This document shows positions 7,218 to 13,843 of a stretch of 13,843 nucleotides of DNA, piece by piece. The position numbers were made by a program, and so were the translations under genes. Origin of the DNA: an uncultured Alistipes sp. (GTDB taxonomy: Bacteria > Bacteroidota > Bacteroidia > Bacteroidales > Rikenellaceae); assembly GCA_900766655.1 (NCBI GenBank), contig CAAFWE010000323.1:1-13843 (forward strand). Reading direction: 5' to 3'. The notes beneath the pieces were generated by a model that was given only the letters and a program-made list of their open reading frames with translations, did no database searches and was not told the origin of the DNA. The stretch's first letter is position 1. The number at the start of each line of letters is the position of its first letter.

Positions 7218-9080
7218 GTGGCAGATTGCATTAAGTTACTACCCGAAATTGTAGCAAACCAAATCAAGGCTGGCGAGGTTGTCGAGTCGCCATCATCGGT
7301 CGTAAAGGAGATGATGGAGAACTCTATCGACGCGGGAGCCACCGAGGTTACGGTCAACTATGTCAATGGTGGTCGTGACCTTGTGCAGATTATCGATAAT
7401 GGTCGCGGAATGTCGCCTATCGATGCCCGTATGGCTTTCGAGTGCCACGCCACAAGCAAGATAACATCGTTGGATGATATCTATGCGCTCCACACCTTTG
7501 GTTTTAGAGGCGAGGCTTTATCCTCTATTTCGGCAGTGTCGCAGGTGGAACTTATCACTCGTCAGGCCGATTGCGAGGTGGGTACTAAGACCATTATCAA
7601 TGGTGGTGAGTTTGTCTCGCAGACACCAGTGGCTGCCGAGGTGGGTTCGCAGTTTCAGGTGCGTAACCTATTTTATAATACGCCTGCGCGTCGCAAGTTC
7701 ATAAATAGCAAGGAGAGTTCACTCTCCACCGACATCAAGCGAGAGTTCCGTCGTGTGGCACTTTGTCACCCCGAGGTCTCTTGCTCATTGCTGAACAATG
7801 GTGCACCCATCTATATCTTGCCCGAGTCGTCGCTTGTGGAGCGCATCGTGGGCATTATGGGCAACGCCACAAGACGCAACCTCTTGGAGGTCGATGTCGA
7901 GACCACCATTGCCAAGGTCAAGGGCTATGTAGGTCGCCCCGAGACCTCGCGCAACAACTCGAGCGAGCAGTATATGTTCGTCAATGGTCGCTTCTTCCGC
8001 TCGCCTTATCTCAACAAGGCGGTGGCGAAGGCCTACGAGAAGCTCATCTCGGATAGGGCATACCCAACATTCTTCCTCTACATCGAGGTCGATCCCGAGC
8101 GTGTCGATGTGAATGTTCACGCGCAGAAGACCGAAGTCAAGTTTGCCGACAACGAGGCTATATGGCAGATTCTCAATGCCGCAGTGCGTGAGACACTTGC
8201 CAAGAATGGAGCAATGCCTCTCATCGATTTCGATGCCGAGGATATGGTCGATATACCCGTAGCAACAAGTGGCGTGAGCTATGCCGAGCCGCGTGCTACG
8301 ACCAAGGATAACTATAACCCATTTGCCGAGGGCTATGCGGTGGAGGAGAAGAAGCAAACCTCGAGTGGCGGGGGGTCGGCTATGCCAAGCGTGGCTACAG
8401 GCTTCGACTTGGGTGCCGAGTTCGAATACATCTCGTCGGAGGGTGGCGTAGAGGAGAATTTCGACTATTTCGCCTCGGGCGATAGTGAGGAGCAGTCGCT
8501 CACCTTCGAGGAGCCTACACACGAAGTGGCGCAGACCATAACACTCTGCTGTGGACGCTACGCAGTGGCAACCTTCTCGACCAAGGTCTTGATGGTCGAC
8601 TTGGTGCGTGCTCGCGAGCGAATGCTCTACGACCACTATGCATCGTCGCTTGTGAACGGTCAATCGGTCTCGCAGCAACTGCTCTTCCCAGAGGTGCTGA
8701 TGCTCACCGAGGAGGAGTACGACTTGCTGGAGGAGTATGCGGTAGATTTCGCATCGTTGGGCTTCGATATCAAGACCAATGGCGACAACACCATCGAGGT
8801 GTTCGGTCTGCCAGCCGATGTGGCTACCGAGCAGCTCGATAGAGCCATCTACGATATGTTGCAGAGTCTCAAGTTGCCACAGTCGGCACTCGAGTTGCGA
8901 CGCAATGCCCTGGCTGAGTCGCTGGCCCACAGCGAGGCGGTCGGCAAGACATCCTTCACGCAGGAGGATGCCGAACGCTATGTGACGCACATCTTGGCTA
9001 CAGCCGAGAGCTACACCCCTTCGGGTAAGCGAATTGTTGCGCCACTTTCATTAACCGATATTAAAAAAATGTTTGATTAA
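7218..9080 (+). CDS. mutL: DNA mismatch repair protein MutL
   Basis: Mismatch-repair ATPase that links MutS recognition to strand excision. It has 620 residues, normal for the family. The start is GTG 7218, chosen because the N-terminus then reads MADCIKLLPEIVANQIKAGE, the usual MutL opening, and a Shine-Dalgarno site precedes it. The GHKL ATPase domain is intact: catalytic Glu31 and Mg-binding Asn35 in KEMMENSIDAG, DNGRGM at 60-65, ATSKI near 79, GFRGEAL at 95-101, and FYNTPARRKF. An acidic linker (about 335-435) leads to the C-terminal dimerisation domain. There the DQHAxxE endonuclease motif is replaced by DLVRARE (461-467), and the CPHGRP zinc site by TPSGKR (600-605), so it probably does not nick DNA itself. 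It is 2 nt after the unknown membrane protein and 3 nt before the rhomboid gene. Confidence 0.97.
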   Translation: MADCIKLLPEIVANQIKAGEVVESPSSVVKEMMENSIDAGATEVTVNYVNGGRDLVQIIDNGRGMSPIDARMAFECHATSKITSLDDIYALHTFGFRGEALSSISAVSQVELITRQADCEVGTKTIINGGEFVSQTPVAAEVGSQFQVRNLFYNTPARRKFINSKESSLSTDIKREFRRVALCHPEVSCSLLNNGAPIYILPESSLVERIVGIMGNATRRNLLEVDVETTIAKVKGYVGRPETSRNNSSEQYMFVNGRFFRSPYLNKAVAKAYEKLISDRAYPTFFLYIEVDPERVDVNVHAQKTEVKFADNEAIWQILNAAVRETLAKNGAMPLIDFDAEDMVDIPVATSGVSYAEPRATTKDNYNPFAEGYAVEEKKQTSSGGGSAMPSVATGFDLGAEFEYISSEGGVEENFDYFASGDSEEQSLTFEEPTHEVAQTITLCCGRYAVATFSTKVLMVDLVRARERMLYDHYASSLVNGQSVSQQLLFPEVLMLTEEEYDLLEEYAVDFASLGFDIKTNGDNTIEVFGLPADVATEQLDRAIYDMLQSLKLPQSALELRRNALAESLAHSEAVGKTSFTQEDAERYVTHILATAESYTPSGKRIVAPLSLTDIKKMFD

Positions 9081-9083
9081 TCT

Positions 9084-9704
9084 ATGCTACCACAATTTCA
9101 AACACCCCCTGTGGTGAAAAATCTGCTTATTGCCAACTGTGTAATCTACTTGGCAATGGCGGTCATACCTGCAGTCAACGAGTTCTGCAGAGAGTATCTG
9201 CAACTCTGGTGGTGCACTACTATCCCCTATGCTCCGCAGTTCCATAGCTACCAATTTGTGACCTATATGTTCCTGCACGCAAGTGGCTACCACCTCTTCT
9301 CGAATATGTTCGCTTTGTGGATGTTTGGTCGCACCTTGGAGTATGAGCTTGGCTCGCAACGATTCCTCACCTACTACTTGGTGTGTGGTGTGGGCGCAGC
9401 CATCATCCAGATAGCTCTAGCATCGCTTTTGGGTGAGGACATTGCGCTTGTTGGTGCTTCGGGTGCGGTGTTTGGCCTTCTGCTGGCATTTGGTTTGATG
9501 CATCCGAACAACCAAATCTACATCATCCCGTTCCCATTCCCAATCAAGGCCAAGTGGTTTGTTGTGGGATATGCGGTGCTCGAGATTGCACTCGGCTGGT
9601 CGGGCGCAAACACAGGTGTCGCCCACTTTGCTCATGTTGGAGGTATGCTCTGGGGCTTGGTGTTGCTACTTTGGTGGCGTAAACAGCGAAAGATATTTTT
9701 CTAA
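9084..9704 (+). CDS. Rhomboid-family intramembrane serine protease
   Basis: Inner-membrane protease that cuts transmembrane segments of client proteins. It has 206 residues with about six hydrophobic helices and no extra domain. The catalytic pair is present: Ser126 in GASGAVFG and His184 in HFAHVGG. The HxxxN motif of helix 2 (His70, Asn74, in HLFSNMFALWMFG), which forms the oxyanion site, is also intact, so it should be active rather than a pseudoprotease. The start ATG is 3 nt after the mutL stop and the next gene starts 3 nt after its TAA, so translation is probably coupled. A rhomboid next to mutL is, to my knowledge, recurrent in Bacteroidetes; the substrate is unknown. Confidence 0.95.
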   Translation: MLPQFQTPPVVKNLLIANCVIYLAMAVIPAVNEFCREYLQLWWCTTIPYAPQFHSYQFVTYMFLHASGYHLFSNMFALWMFGRTLEYELGSQRFLTYYLVCGVGAAIIQIALASLLGEDIALVGASGAVFGLLLAFGLMHPNNQIYIIPFPFPIKAKWFVVGYAVLEIALGWSGANTGVAHFAHVGGMLWGLVLLLWWRKQRKIFF

Positions 9705-9707
9705 ACG

Positions 9708-9980
9708 ATGGCAGACTACTACTCAAACGATATTCGACGCAAAAAGCGTAAGCGCAGTGGTAAGCGCGTTGGCGGTAAGGAGTTTCTCCTTTTCTTGCTC
9801 GACGCTGTGATGACTGTGTCGATGGTGGCACTGCTCTTCCTCTCGATTACCGCTATCGTTTGCCAATATGTCTCGCCCGAGAAGAGCGGATTCTTGTCGG
9901 TGGTCGCCTTGGGTGCACCGATTATCTATCTGCTCGACATCGTCGTTATGTTCTATTGGGTGGTGCGAGGTCGTTGGTAG
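9708..9980 (+). CDS. Two-TM N-terminal part of an apparently split TM-EEP protein
   Basis: A 90-residue protein with a very basic N-terminus (RRKKRKRSGKR, 10-20) and two transmembrane helices, about 26-53 and 62-86. It ends at TAG 9978-9980. The next gene starts 3 nt later in the same frame with another hydrophobic stretch and then an EEP hydrolase domain. In Bacteroidetes relatives, as I recall them, a basic tail, three helices and an EEP domain form one chain of about 360-370 residues; here the pieces add up to 374. I therefore read this as the 5' half of a gene interrupted by an in-frame amber codon, or as one of two coupled cistrons. It cannot be catalytic on its own. Confidence 0.75.
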   Translation: MADYYSNDIRRKKRKRSGKRVGGKEFLLFLLDAVMTVSMVALLFLSITAIVCQYVSPEKSGFLSVVALGAPIIYLLDIVVMFYWVVRGRW

Positions 9981-9983
9981 TTT

Positions 9984-10832
9984 ATGCTGACTATGACGCT
10001 GATGGTCTTCGTGGGATTGTTCTATGTCTCGAAGTACTACAAGCTGGAGGTCGATCGCAAGTACGATGTCACCTACAAGGAGTCGCGCTTTACCAAGGTT
10101 ATGAGCTACAATGTCTGCGAGGGGCGCAAGGGCAATCTTGCCGACTATATCTTCTCGCATAAACCCGATATCCTCTGTCTGCAGGAGATATCTACCAGCA
10201 CCGAACATTGGCAGAGACTCATCGCGCAGTATAATAGCACCACCTACGACAAGTTCCCATATTCGTCGAATCAGATTCTCTCCAAATATAAGATCATCCG
10301 CAAGGGCGAGATTGAGGGGTTGCACCCGATGAATGGTCTGTGGGCCGATCTTCGCATCAAGAACGATACGGTGCGTGTGGTGAATCTCCACCTTCAATCC
10401 ACCGCTATCAAGGTTGAGGATACTCGCTTCCTCGAATCTCACAAATATCTCGTCGACAAGGAGCGCGAGTCGAAGCTACGCAGTATTGTGGCTCGTCTGG
10501 TCGAGAATAACCGCAAACGAGCTATTCAAGCCAAGAGCGTGGCGGCATTTCTCGCAAAGTCGCCTTATAGGGTGATTGTGTGTGGCGACTTCAACGATGT
10601 GCCACTCTCCTACACCTATCGCACCATCTCGAAGGGACTCGACGATAGCTTTACGCGTATGGCAGACGGATTTGCCTACACCTACGCAACACGCTACAAA
10701 CTCTTGCGTATCGACAACATACTGCTCTCGCCATCCATCGAGGTGGCATCGTATGAGGTCGACAACAAGGTGGAGTTGTCGGACCACTTCCCTGTGATAA
10801 CACGATTGAAATTGAATACCAATAATAAATAA
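9984..10832 (+). CDS. Membrane-anchored endonuclease/exonuclease/phosphatase (EEP) family hydrolase
   Basis: Metal-dependent phosphodiesterase or phosphatase of the EEP (DNase I/sphingomyelinase-like) fold. From ATG 9984 it has 282 residues. Residues 1-17 form a hydrophobic helix that would be the third TM segment of the split protein. All active-site motifs are present: SYNV with Asn43, LQE with Glu68, NLHLQ with His136, GDFND at 201-205 (Asp202, Asn204) and SDH at 266-268. The hydrolase domain is probably outside the cytoplasm, so nucleic acid, phospholipid or phosphosugar are all possible substrates; sequence does not decide. ATG codons at 9993 and 10002 are alternative starts. It begins 3 nt after the TAG of the two-TM gene, in the same frame, and ends 1 nt before the YhcH-family gene. 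Confidence 0.85.
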   Translation: MLTMTLMVFVGLFYVSKYYKLEVDRKYDVTYKESRFTKVMSYNVCEGRKGNLADYIFSHKPDILCLQEISTSTEHWQRLIAQYNSTTYDKFPYSSNQILSKYKIIRKGEIEGLHPMNGLWADLRIKNDTVRVVNLHLQSTAIKVEDTRFLESHKYLVDKERESKLRSIVARLVENNRKRAIQAKSVAAFLAKSPYRVIVCGDFNDVPLSYTYRTISKGLDDSFTRMADGFAYTYATRYKLLRIDNILLSPSIEVASYEVDNKVELSDHFPVITRLKLNTNNK

Positions 10833-10833
10833 T

Positions 10834-11283
10834 ATGATTGTAGACTCGATTAAGAATGCTGAGCAGTACTACTCGCTCTCGCCACGCATCAAAGAGGCCT
10901 TCGATTGGCTTGCATCTACCGATGTAACCAAGCTCGAGGCGGGTCGTCACGATATCGATGGCAACAACCTCTTTGTGAATGTTATGGATGTAGATTTGAA
11001 ACCACGCCACGAGGCGGCACTCGAGGTGCACGATCGCTACCTCGATATCCAGATTATGGTGGGTGCCGAAGAGGAGTACGGATGGTCGGAGCGTTGCGAC
11101 TGCCACTCTCCACGCGAGGAGTTCAACCGCGAGCGCGATGTGCAGTTCTTCACCGATACACCGCAGACATTCTTTGCGCTCAACGAGCGTCAGTTCGCCA
11201 TCTTCTTCCCTGAGGATGCTCACGCCCCAATGCTCGGCGAGGGCAAGGTGCGAAAGTTGATTTTCAAGTTGCTCATTAACTAA
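10834..11283 (+). CDS. YhcH/YjgK/YiaL family protein (DUF386), likely sugar-handling enzyme
   Basis: Cytoplasmic 149-residue protein of the YhcH/YjgK/YiaL family, related to EbgC, with a cupin-like metal-binding fold. Family marks seen are the RHEAALEVHDRYLDIQ segment (His59, Glu60, His66, Asp71, Gln73) and the late histidine in FFPEDAHAPM (His130), which together form the metal site, and a hydrophobic C-terminus (RKLIFKLLIN). E. coli YhcH, encoded with sialic-acid genes, has been reported to act as a sugar anomerase that supplies open-chain N-acetylneuraminate. Here it lies 13 nt before a secreted hexosaminidase, so a role in handling a freed amino sugar is plausible but inferred. It starts 1 nt after the EEP gene stop, so translational coupling is likely. 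Confidence 0.92.
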   Translation: MIVDSIKNAEQYYSLSPRIKEAFDWLASTDVTKLEAGRHDIDGNNLFVNVMDVDLKPRHEAALEVHDRYLDIQIMVGAEEEYGWSERCDCHSPREEFNRERDVQFFTDTPQTFFALNERQFAIFFPEDAHAPMLGEGKVRKLIFKLLIN

Positions 11284-11296
11284 AACAATAGATATT

Positions 11297-12907
11297 ATGA
11301 AGAAGATTCTAACCCTTATTGCAGCACTTTTCGCAGTTGCTGTAGTGTCTGCCCAGAGCGTGCAGACCGTAATCGTTCCACGCCCTATGGAGGCTACCTC
11401 CGCAAAGGGTTCTTACACCATTTCGGCAAAGAGCGTCATCGCTGCTACCGAGGCAGAGTTGGTGCGCCCCGCAGAGCTCTTCGCAGAGTATGTAGCCAAG
11501 GATTTGGGTGCTACACTCGCTGTAGAGCAGAAGGAGAAGGGCGCAATCGTGCTTTCGCTCGATAAGTCGCTTGCAAGCGAGGAGTACACCTTGAACATCT
11601 CGTCGAAGGGGGTGAAGATTGTCGGTGGTACCCCTGCTGCAGTATTCTATGGCTTGCAGAGCCTCCGTCAGCTCATCTCGGCTGGCGAGGTTGTCAAGAA
11701 GGGCATCGAGTTGGAGGGTGTAGCCATCAAGGATAAGCCGCTGCTCGGCCATCGTGGTGCAATGCTCGATGTTTGCCGCTACTTCTTCACCGTAGCTGAG
11801 GTTAAGCGTTTCATCGACATTATGGCTATCCACAAGCTCAACCGCTTCCACTGGCACTTGACCGAGGATCAGGGCTGGCGCGTTGAGATTAAGAAGTATC
11901 CAAACCTTGTTAAGATTGGCTCGCGTCGCAAGGAGACCATCTTTGGTCACCGTCGCATCTCGAAGATTTACGACGGAACACCTCACGGTGGCTACTACAC
12001 ACAGGAGGAGATTAAGGATGTCGTAAAGTATGCTGCAGAGCGTTACATCGAGGTTATTCCAGAGATTGATATGCCTGGTCATATGGTTGCAGCCTTGGCT
12101 TCGTATCCACACCTCGGTTGTCGCAACGAGAAGTTCGAGGTGCGTACAAATTGGGGTATCAGCAAGGATGTCCTCTGCCCAGGTAAGGAGACAACCTTCG
12201 AGTTCGTCGAGGGCGTGTTGGAGGAGATCGTGAAGCTCTTCCCATCGCAGTATATCCACTATGGTGGCGACGAGACTCCACGCGACCGCTGGAAGGAGTG
12301 CCCACACTGCCAGAAGCGTATCAAGGAGGAGGGCTTGAAGGATGAGAACGAGTTGCAGAGCTACTTTATGCACCGTGTCGAGAAGTTCCTCGCAAAGCAC
12401 AACCGCAAGGTTATCGGCTGGGACGAGATTATCTATGGCGGTATCAACAAGAGCGCAACCATTATGTTGTGGAACGACCGCAATCGTGCCAAGGCCATCT
12501 CGCTCGGCAACGATGTAATCCTCACCCCTAAGTACTACTGCTATATGGACTACTACCAGACCAAGCGTCCACTCAGCAACAAGGAGGGCTTGATGATTAA
12601 CGAGTCGCGCCTCTTGACTCTCCGCAAGGCCTACAGCCTCAATCCATACGAGGGCCTGCAGCCATCGGAGTATGGTCGCATCAAGGGCGTTCAGGCAAAC
12701 TTGTGGACCGAGTATGTACCTAATTTCCAGGAGGTGCAGACCAACTTGTTGCCTCGTTTGGCGGCTATTGCCGAGGTGGGTTGGACCTCTGGTGAGCGCA
12801 ACTTCGATGAGTTTGGCGTTCGTATGCACCACTTGCGTAAGCTGTACGACAAGAATGGCATCAGCTACGCGCCATACTTCTTCGACGGAGTAGACGAGAT
12901 AGAGTAA
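11297..12907 (+). CDS. Secreted GH20 beta-N-acetylhexosaminidase
   Basis: Exported exo-glycosidase that removes terminal beta-GlcNAc or GalNAc from glycans by substrate-assisted catalysis. It has 536 residues. Residues 1-19 form a signal peptide (cleavage likely after VVSA). The GH20b-like N-terminal domain covers about 22-145 and the GH20 barrel starts near 148 (LGHRGAMLDVCRYFF). The substrate loop HWHLTEDQGWR (186-196) and the catalytic pair Asp325-Glu326 in HYGGDETP are intact, as is the GVQANLWTEY segment near the C-terminus. There is no lipobox, so it is probably periplasmic or secreted. Likely targets are host mucin or N-glycans, or peptidoglycan or chitin fragments; sequence does not decide. 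It is 13 nt after the YhcH-family gene and 24 nt before the peptidase gene. Confidence 0.96.
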   Translation: MKKILTLIAALFAVAVVSAQSVQTVIVPRPMEATSAKGSYTISAKSVIAATEAELVRPAELFAEYVAKDLGATLAVEQKEKGAIVLSLDKSLASEEYTLNISSKGVKIVGGTPAAVFYGLQSLRQLISAGEVVKKGIELEGVAIKDKPLLGHRGAMLDVCRYFFTVAEVKRFIDIMAIHKLNRFHWHLTEDQGWRVEIKKYPNLVKIGSRRKETIFGHRRISKIYDGTPHGGYYTQEEIKDVVKYAAERYIEVIPEIDMPGHMVAALASYPHLGCRNEKFEVRTNWGISKDVLCPGKETTFEFVEGVLEEIVKLFPSQYIHYGGDETPRDRWKECPHCQKRIKEEGLKDENELQSYFMHRVEKFLAKHNRKVIGWDEIIYGGINKSATIMLWNDRNRAKAISLGNDVILTPKYYCYMDYYQTKRPLSNKEGLMINESRLLTLRKAYSLNPYEGLQPSEYGRIKGVQANLWTEYVPNFQEVQTNLLPRLAAIAEVGWTSGERNFDEFGVRMHHLRKLYDKNGISYAPYFFDGVDEIE

Positions 12908-12931
12908 AGAAACCTATAAAAGCAATAAAAT

Positions 12932-13843
12932 ATGAAAAAACTCATTTTAGCTATGTCAGCATCAGCACTTCTTGTTGCGTGCGCAGGCAACGATATGCCC
13001 GTAGCGCAGTTGCCAGAGATTGATACCAATAACCCTCTCTTGGCAGAGTGGGACACTCCACACGCCACACCTCCATTCGATAAGATTTCGATTTCGGACT
13101 ATGAGCCAGCTTTCGAGACTGCAATCGCAGTGAGCCGCGCCGAGATTGACGCTATCGTTAACAACCCAGCGAAGCCTTCGTTCAACAACACCATCCTCGC
13201 ACTCGAGAAGCAGGGTGAGTTGCTCGATCGTTTGTCGTCAGTATTCTTCAATATCCTCGAGTGCAATACCTCAGAGGAGTTGCAGGCTATCGTTATGCGA
13301 GTTCAGCCAAAGTTGACCGAGCTCGGCAACGATGTCTCGCTCAACCCTGAGTTGTTCAAGCGTGTGAAGGCTGTATACGAAAATCCAGGATGGTGTCTTT
13401 CGAAGGAGGATAAGAAGCTCCTCGAGAACACCTACAAGAGCTTTGTTCGTAGCGGTGCTAACCTCTGCGATGCCGACAAGGAGCTCTACCGTCAGTACTC
13501 GTCGGAGCTCTCGCAGCTCACACTTCAGTTTGGTCAGAACTCGCTTGCAGCAAACAACGCCTTCTCGCTCAATATCACCGACGCGAAGAGAGTTGCCGAG
13601 TTGCCCGACTTCGTGAAGGAGGGCTTGGCTATGGAGGCTAAGGCTCGCGGACAGAAGGGCTGGACCGTAACTTTGAAGGCTCCAAGCTATGTTCCGTTTG
13701 TGACCTACTCGTCGCAGCGTGATTTGAAGGAGAAGCTCTCGCGTGCTCGCGGTTGCTGCGCTATCGGTGGCAAGTTCGACAATACCGAGAACATCCGCAA
13801 GATTACCACTTTGCGCCTCAAGATTGCCAACTTGCTCGGCTAC
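12932..13843 (+). CDS. M3-family peptidase lipoprotein (Dcp-like), 3' part outside window
   Basis: The first 304 codons of a zinc metallopeptidase related to peptidyl-dipeptidase Dcp; the frame is open to the right edge. The N-terminus is a lipoprotein signal (MKKLILAMSASALLVAC) with lipobox LVAC and Cys17, so the mature enzyme is lipid-anchored. Residue +2 is Ala, and no obvious acidic surface-export signal follows. Typical family segments are NPLLAEWDTPHATPPFDKI (about 32-50), YEPAFETAI and FGQNSLAANNAFSL. The catalytic HExxH lies in the C-terminal half, outside the window, so activity cannot be judged; full members are about 700 residues. An A-rich leader precedes ATG 12932. It probably belongs to the same message as the hexosaminidase, giving a pair that trims sugars and peptides in the envelope. 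Confidence 0.9.
   Translation, partial: MKKLILAMSASALLVACAGNDMPVAQLPEIDTNNPLLAEWDTPHATPPFDKISISDYEPAFETAIAVSRAEIDAIVNNPAKPSFNNTILALEKQGELLDRLSSVFFNILECNTSEELQAIVMRVQPKLTELGNDVSLNPELFKRVKAVYENPGWCLSKEDKKLLENTYKSFVRSGANLCDADKELYRQYSSELSQLTLQFGQNSLAANNAFSLNITDAKRVAELPDFVKEGLAMEAKARGQKGWTVTLKAPSYVPFVTYSSQRDLKEKLSRARGCCAIGGKFDNTENIRKITTLRLKIANLLGY

Noticed and set aside
9978..9980. Genome-wide amber recoding as the explanation for the TAG after the two-TM gene
   Set aside because: TAG serves as the ordinary stop of amidase, grpE, dnaJ and the 6811 gene, where readthrough would not give a sensible family extension.
11309..12832. 507-codon open frame opposite the GH20 gene, and a similar 401-codon frame opposite mutL (7785-8990)
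   Set aside because: Both are antisense shadows produced by the same codon bias; the sense strand has intact catalytic motifs of known families.

Overview
The window is a gene-dense stretch of a Bacteroidetes chromosome. Several things point there. The envelope and chaperone proteins have Bacteroidetes character: an LptD-like outer-membrane protein, an Amidase_3-SPOR protein, a MutL lacking the endonuclease motifs, and a membrane-anchored EEP protein downstream of mutL and a rhomboid. Most start codons have A-rich leaders rather than Shine-Dalgarno sites, and the one good promoter region fits the TTTG-N19-TAnnTTTG consensus. Codon use is even from end to end, with heavy use of TCG, CTC and GAG, which resembles Alistipes/Rikenellaceae. 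The genus is an inference. I see no tRNA, rRNA, CRISPR array, IS element or phage gene, and no gene-free stretch above about 120 bases.

Left part, minus strand (1-2054): a zinc-dependent N-acetylmuramoyl-L-alanine amidase with a SPOR domain, then a possible 16-residue basic microprotein, then the 5' portion of a secreted GH3 glycosidase that runs off the left edge. No promoter is visible between these genes, so they are probably one transcript.

Divergent control region (about 2042-2175): the amidase and the plus-strand lptD-like gene are transcribed apart. The best promoter for each lies on top of the start codon of the other, so the two 5' leaders should be complementary over about 55 nt. 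The lptD leader also holds a short ORF whose stop overlaps the proposed TTG start of lptD, and a perfect 6-bp hairpin.

Plus strand (2170-13843): lptD-like, grpE, dnaJ, an unknown single-pass membrane protein, mutL, a rhomboid protease, a small two-TM protein, an EEP-fold hydrolase, a YhcH/YjgK/YiaL protein, a secreted GH20 beta-N-acetylhexosaminidase, and an M3 peptidase lipoprotein cut by the right edge. From grpE onward the gaps are 1-24 nt, so this is probably one long operon or a chain of overlapping units. It covers protein folding (GrpE-DnaJ, the DnaK partners), mismatch repair, membrane proteolysis, then amino-sugar and peptide breakdown in the envelope.

Most of the content is ordinary housekeeping. 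The points worth a second look are the mirrored promoter/start-codon arrangement at amidase-lptD, the in-frame amber codon that splits what looks like one TM-EEP protein (9708-10832), and the small ORF in frame after the amidase stop. I found no convincing new multi-gene system.
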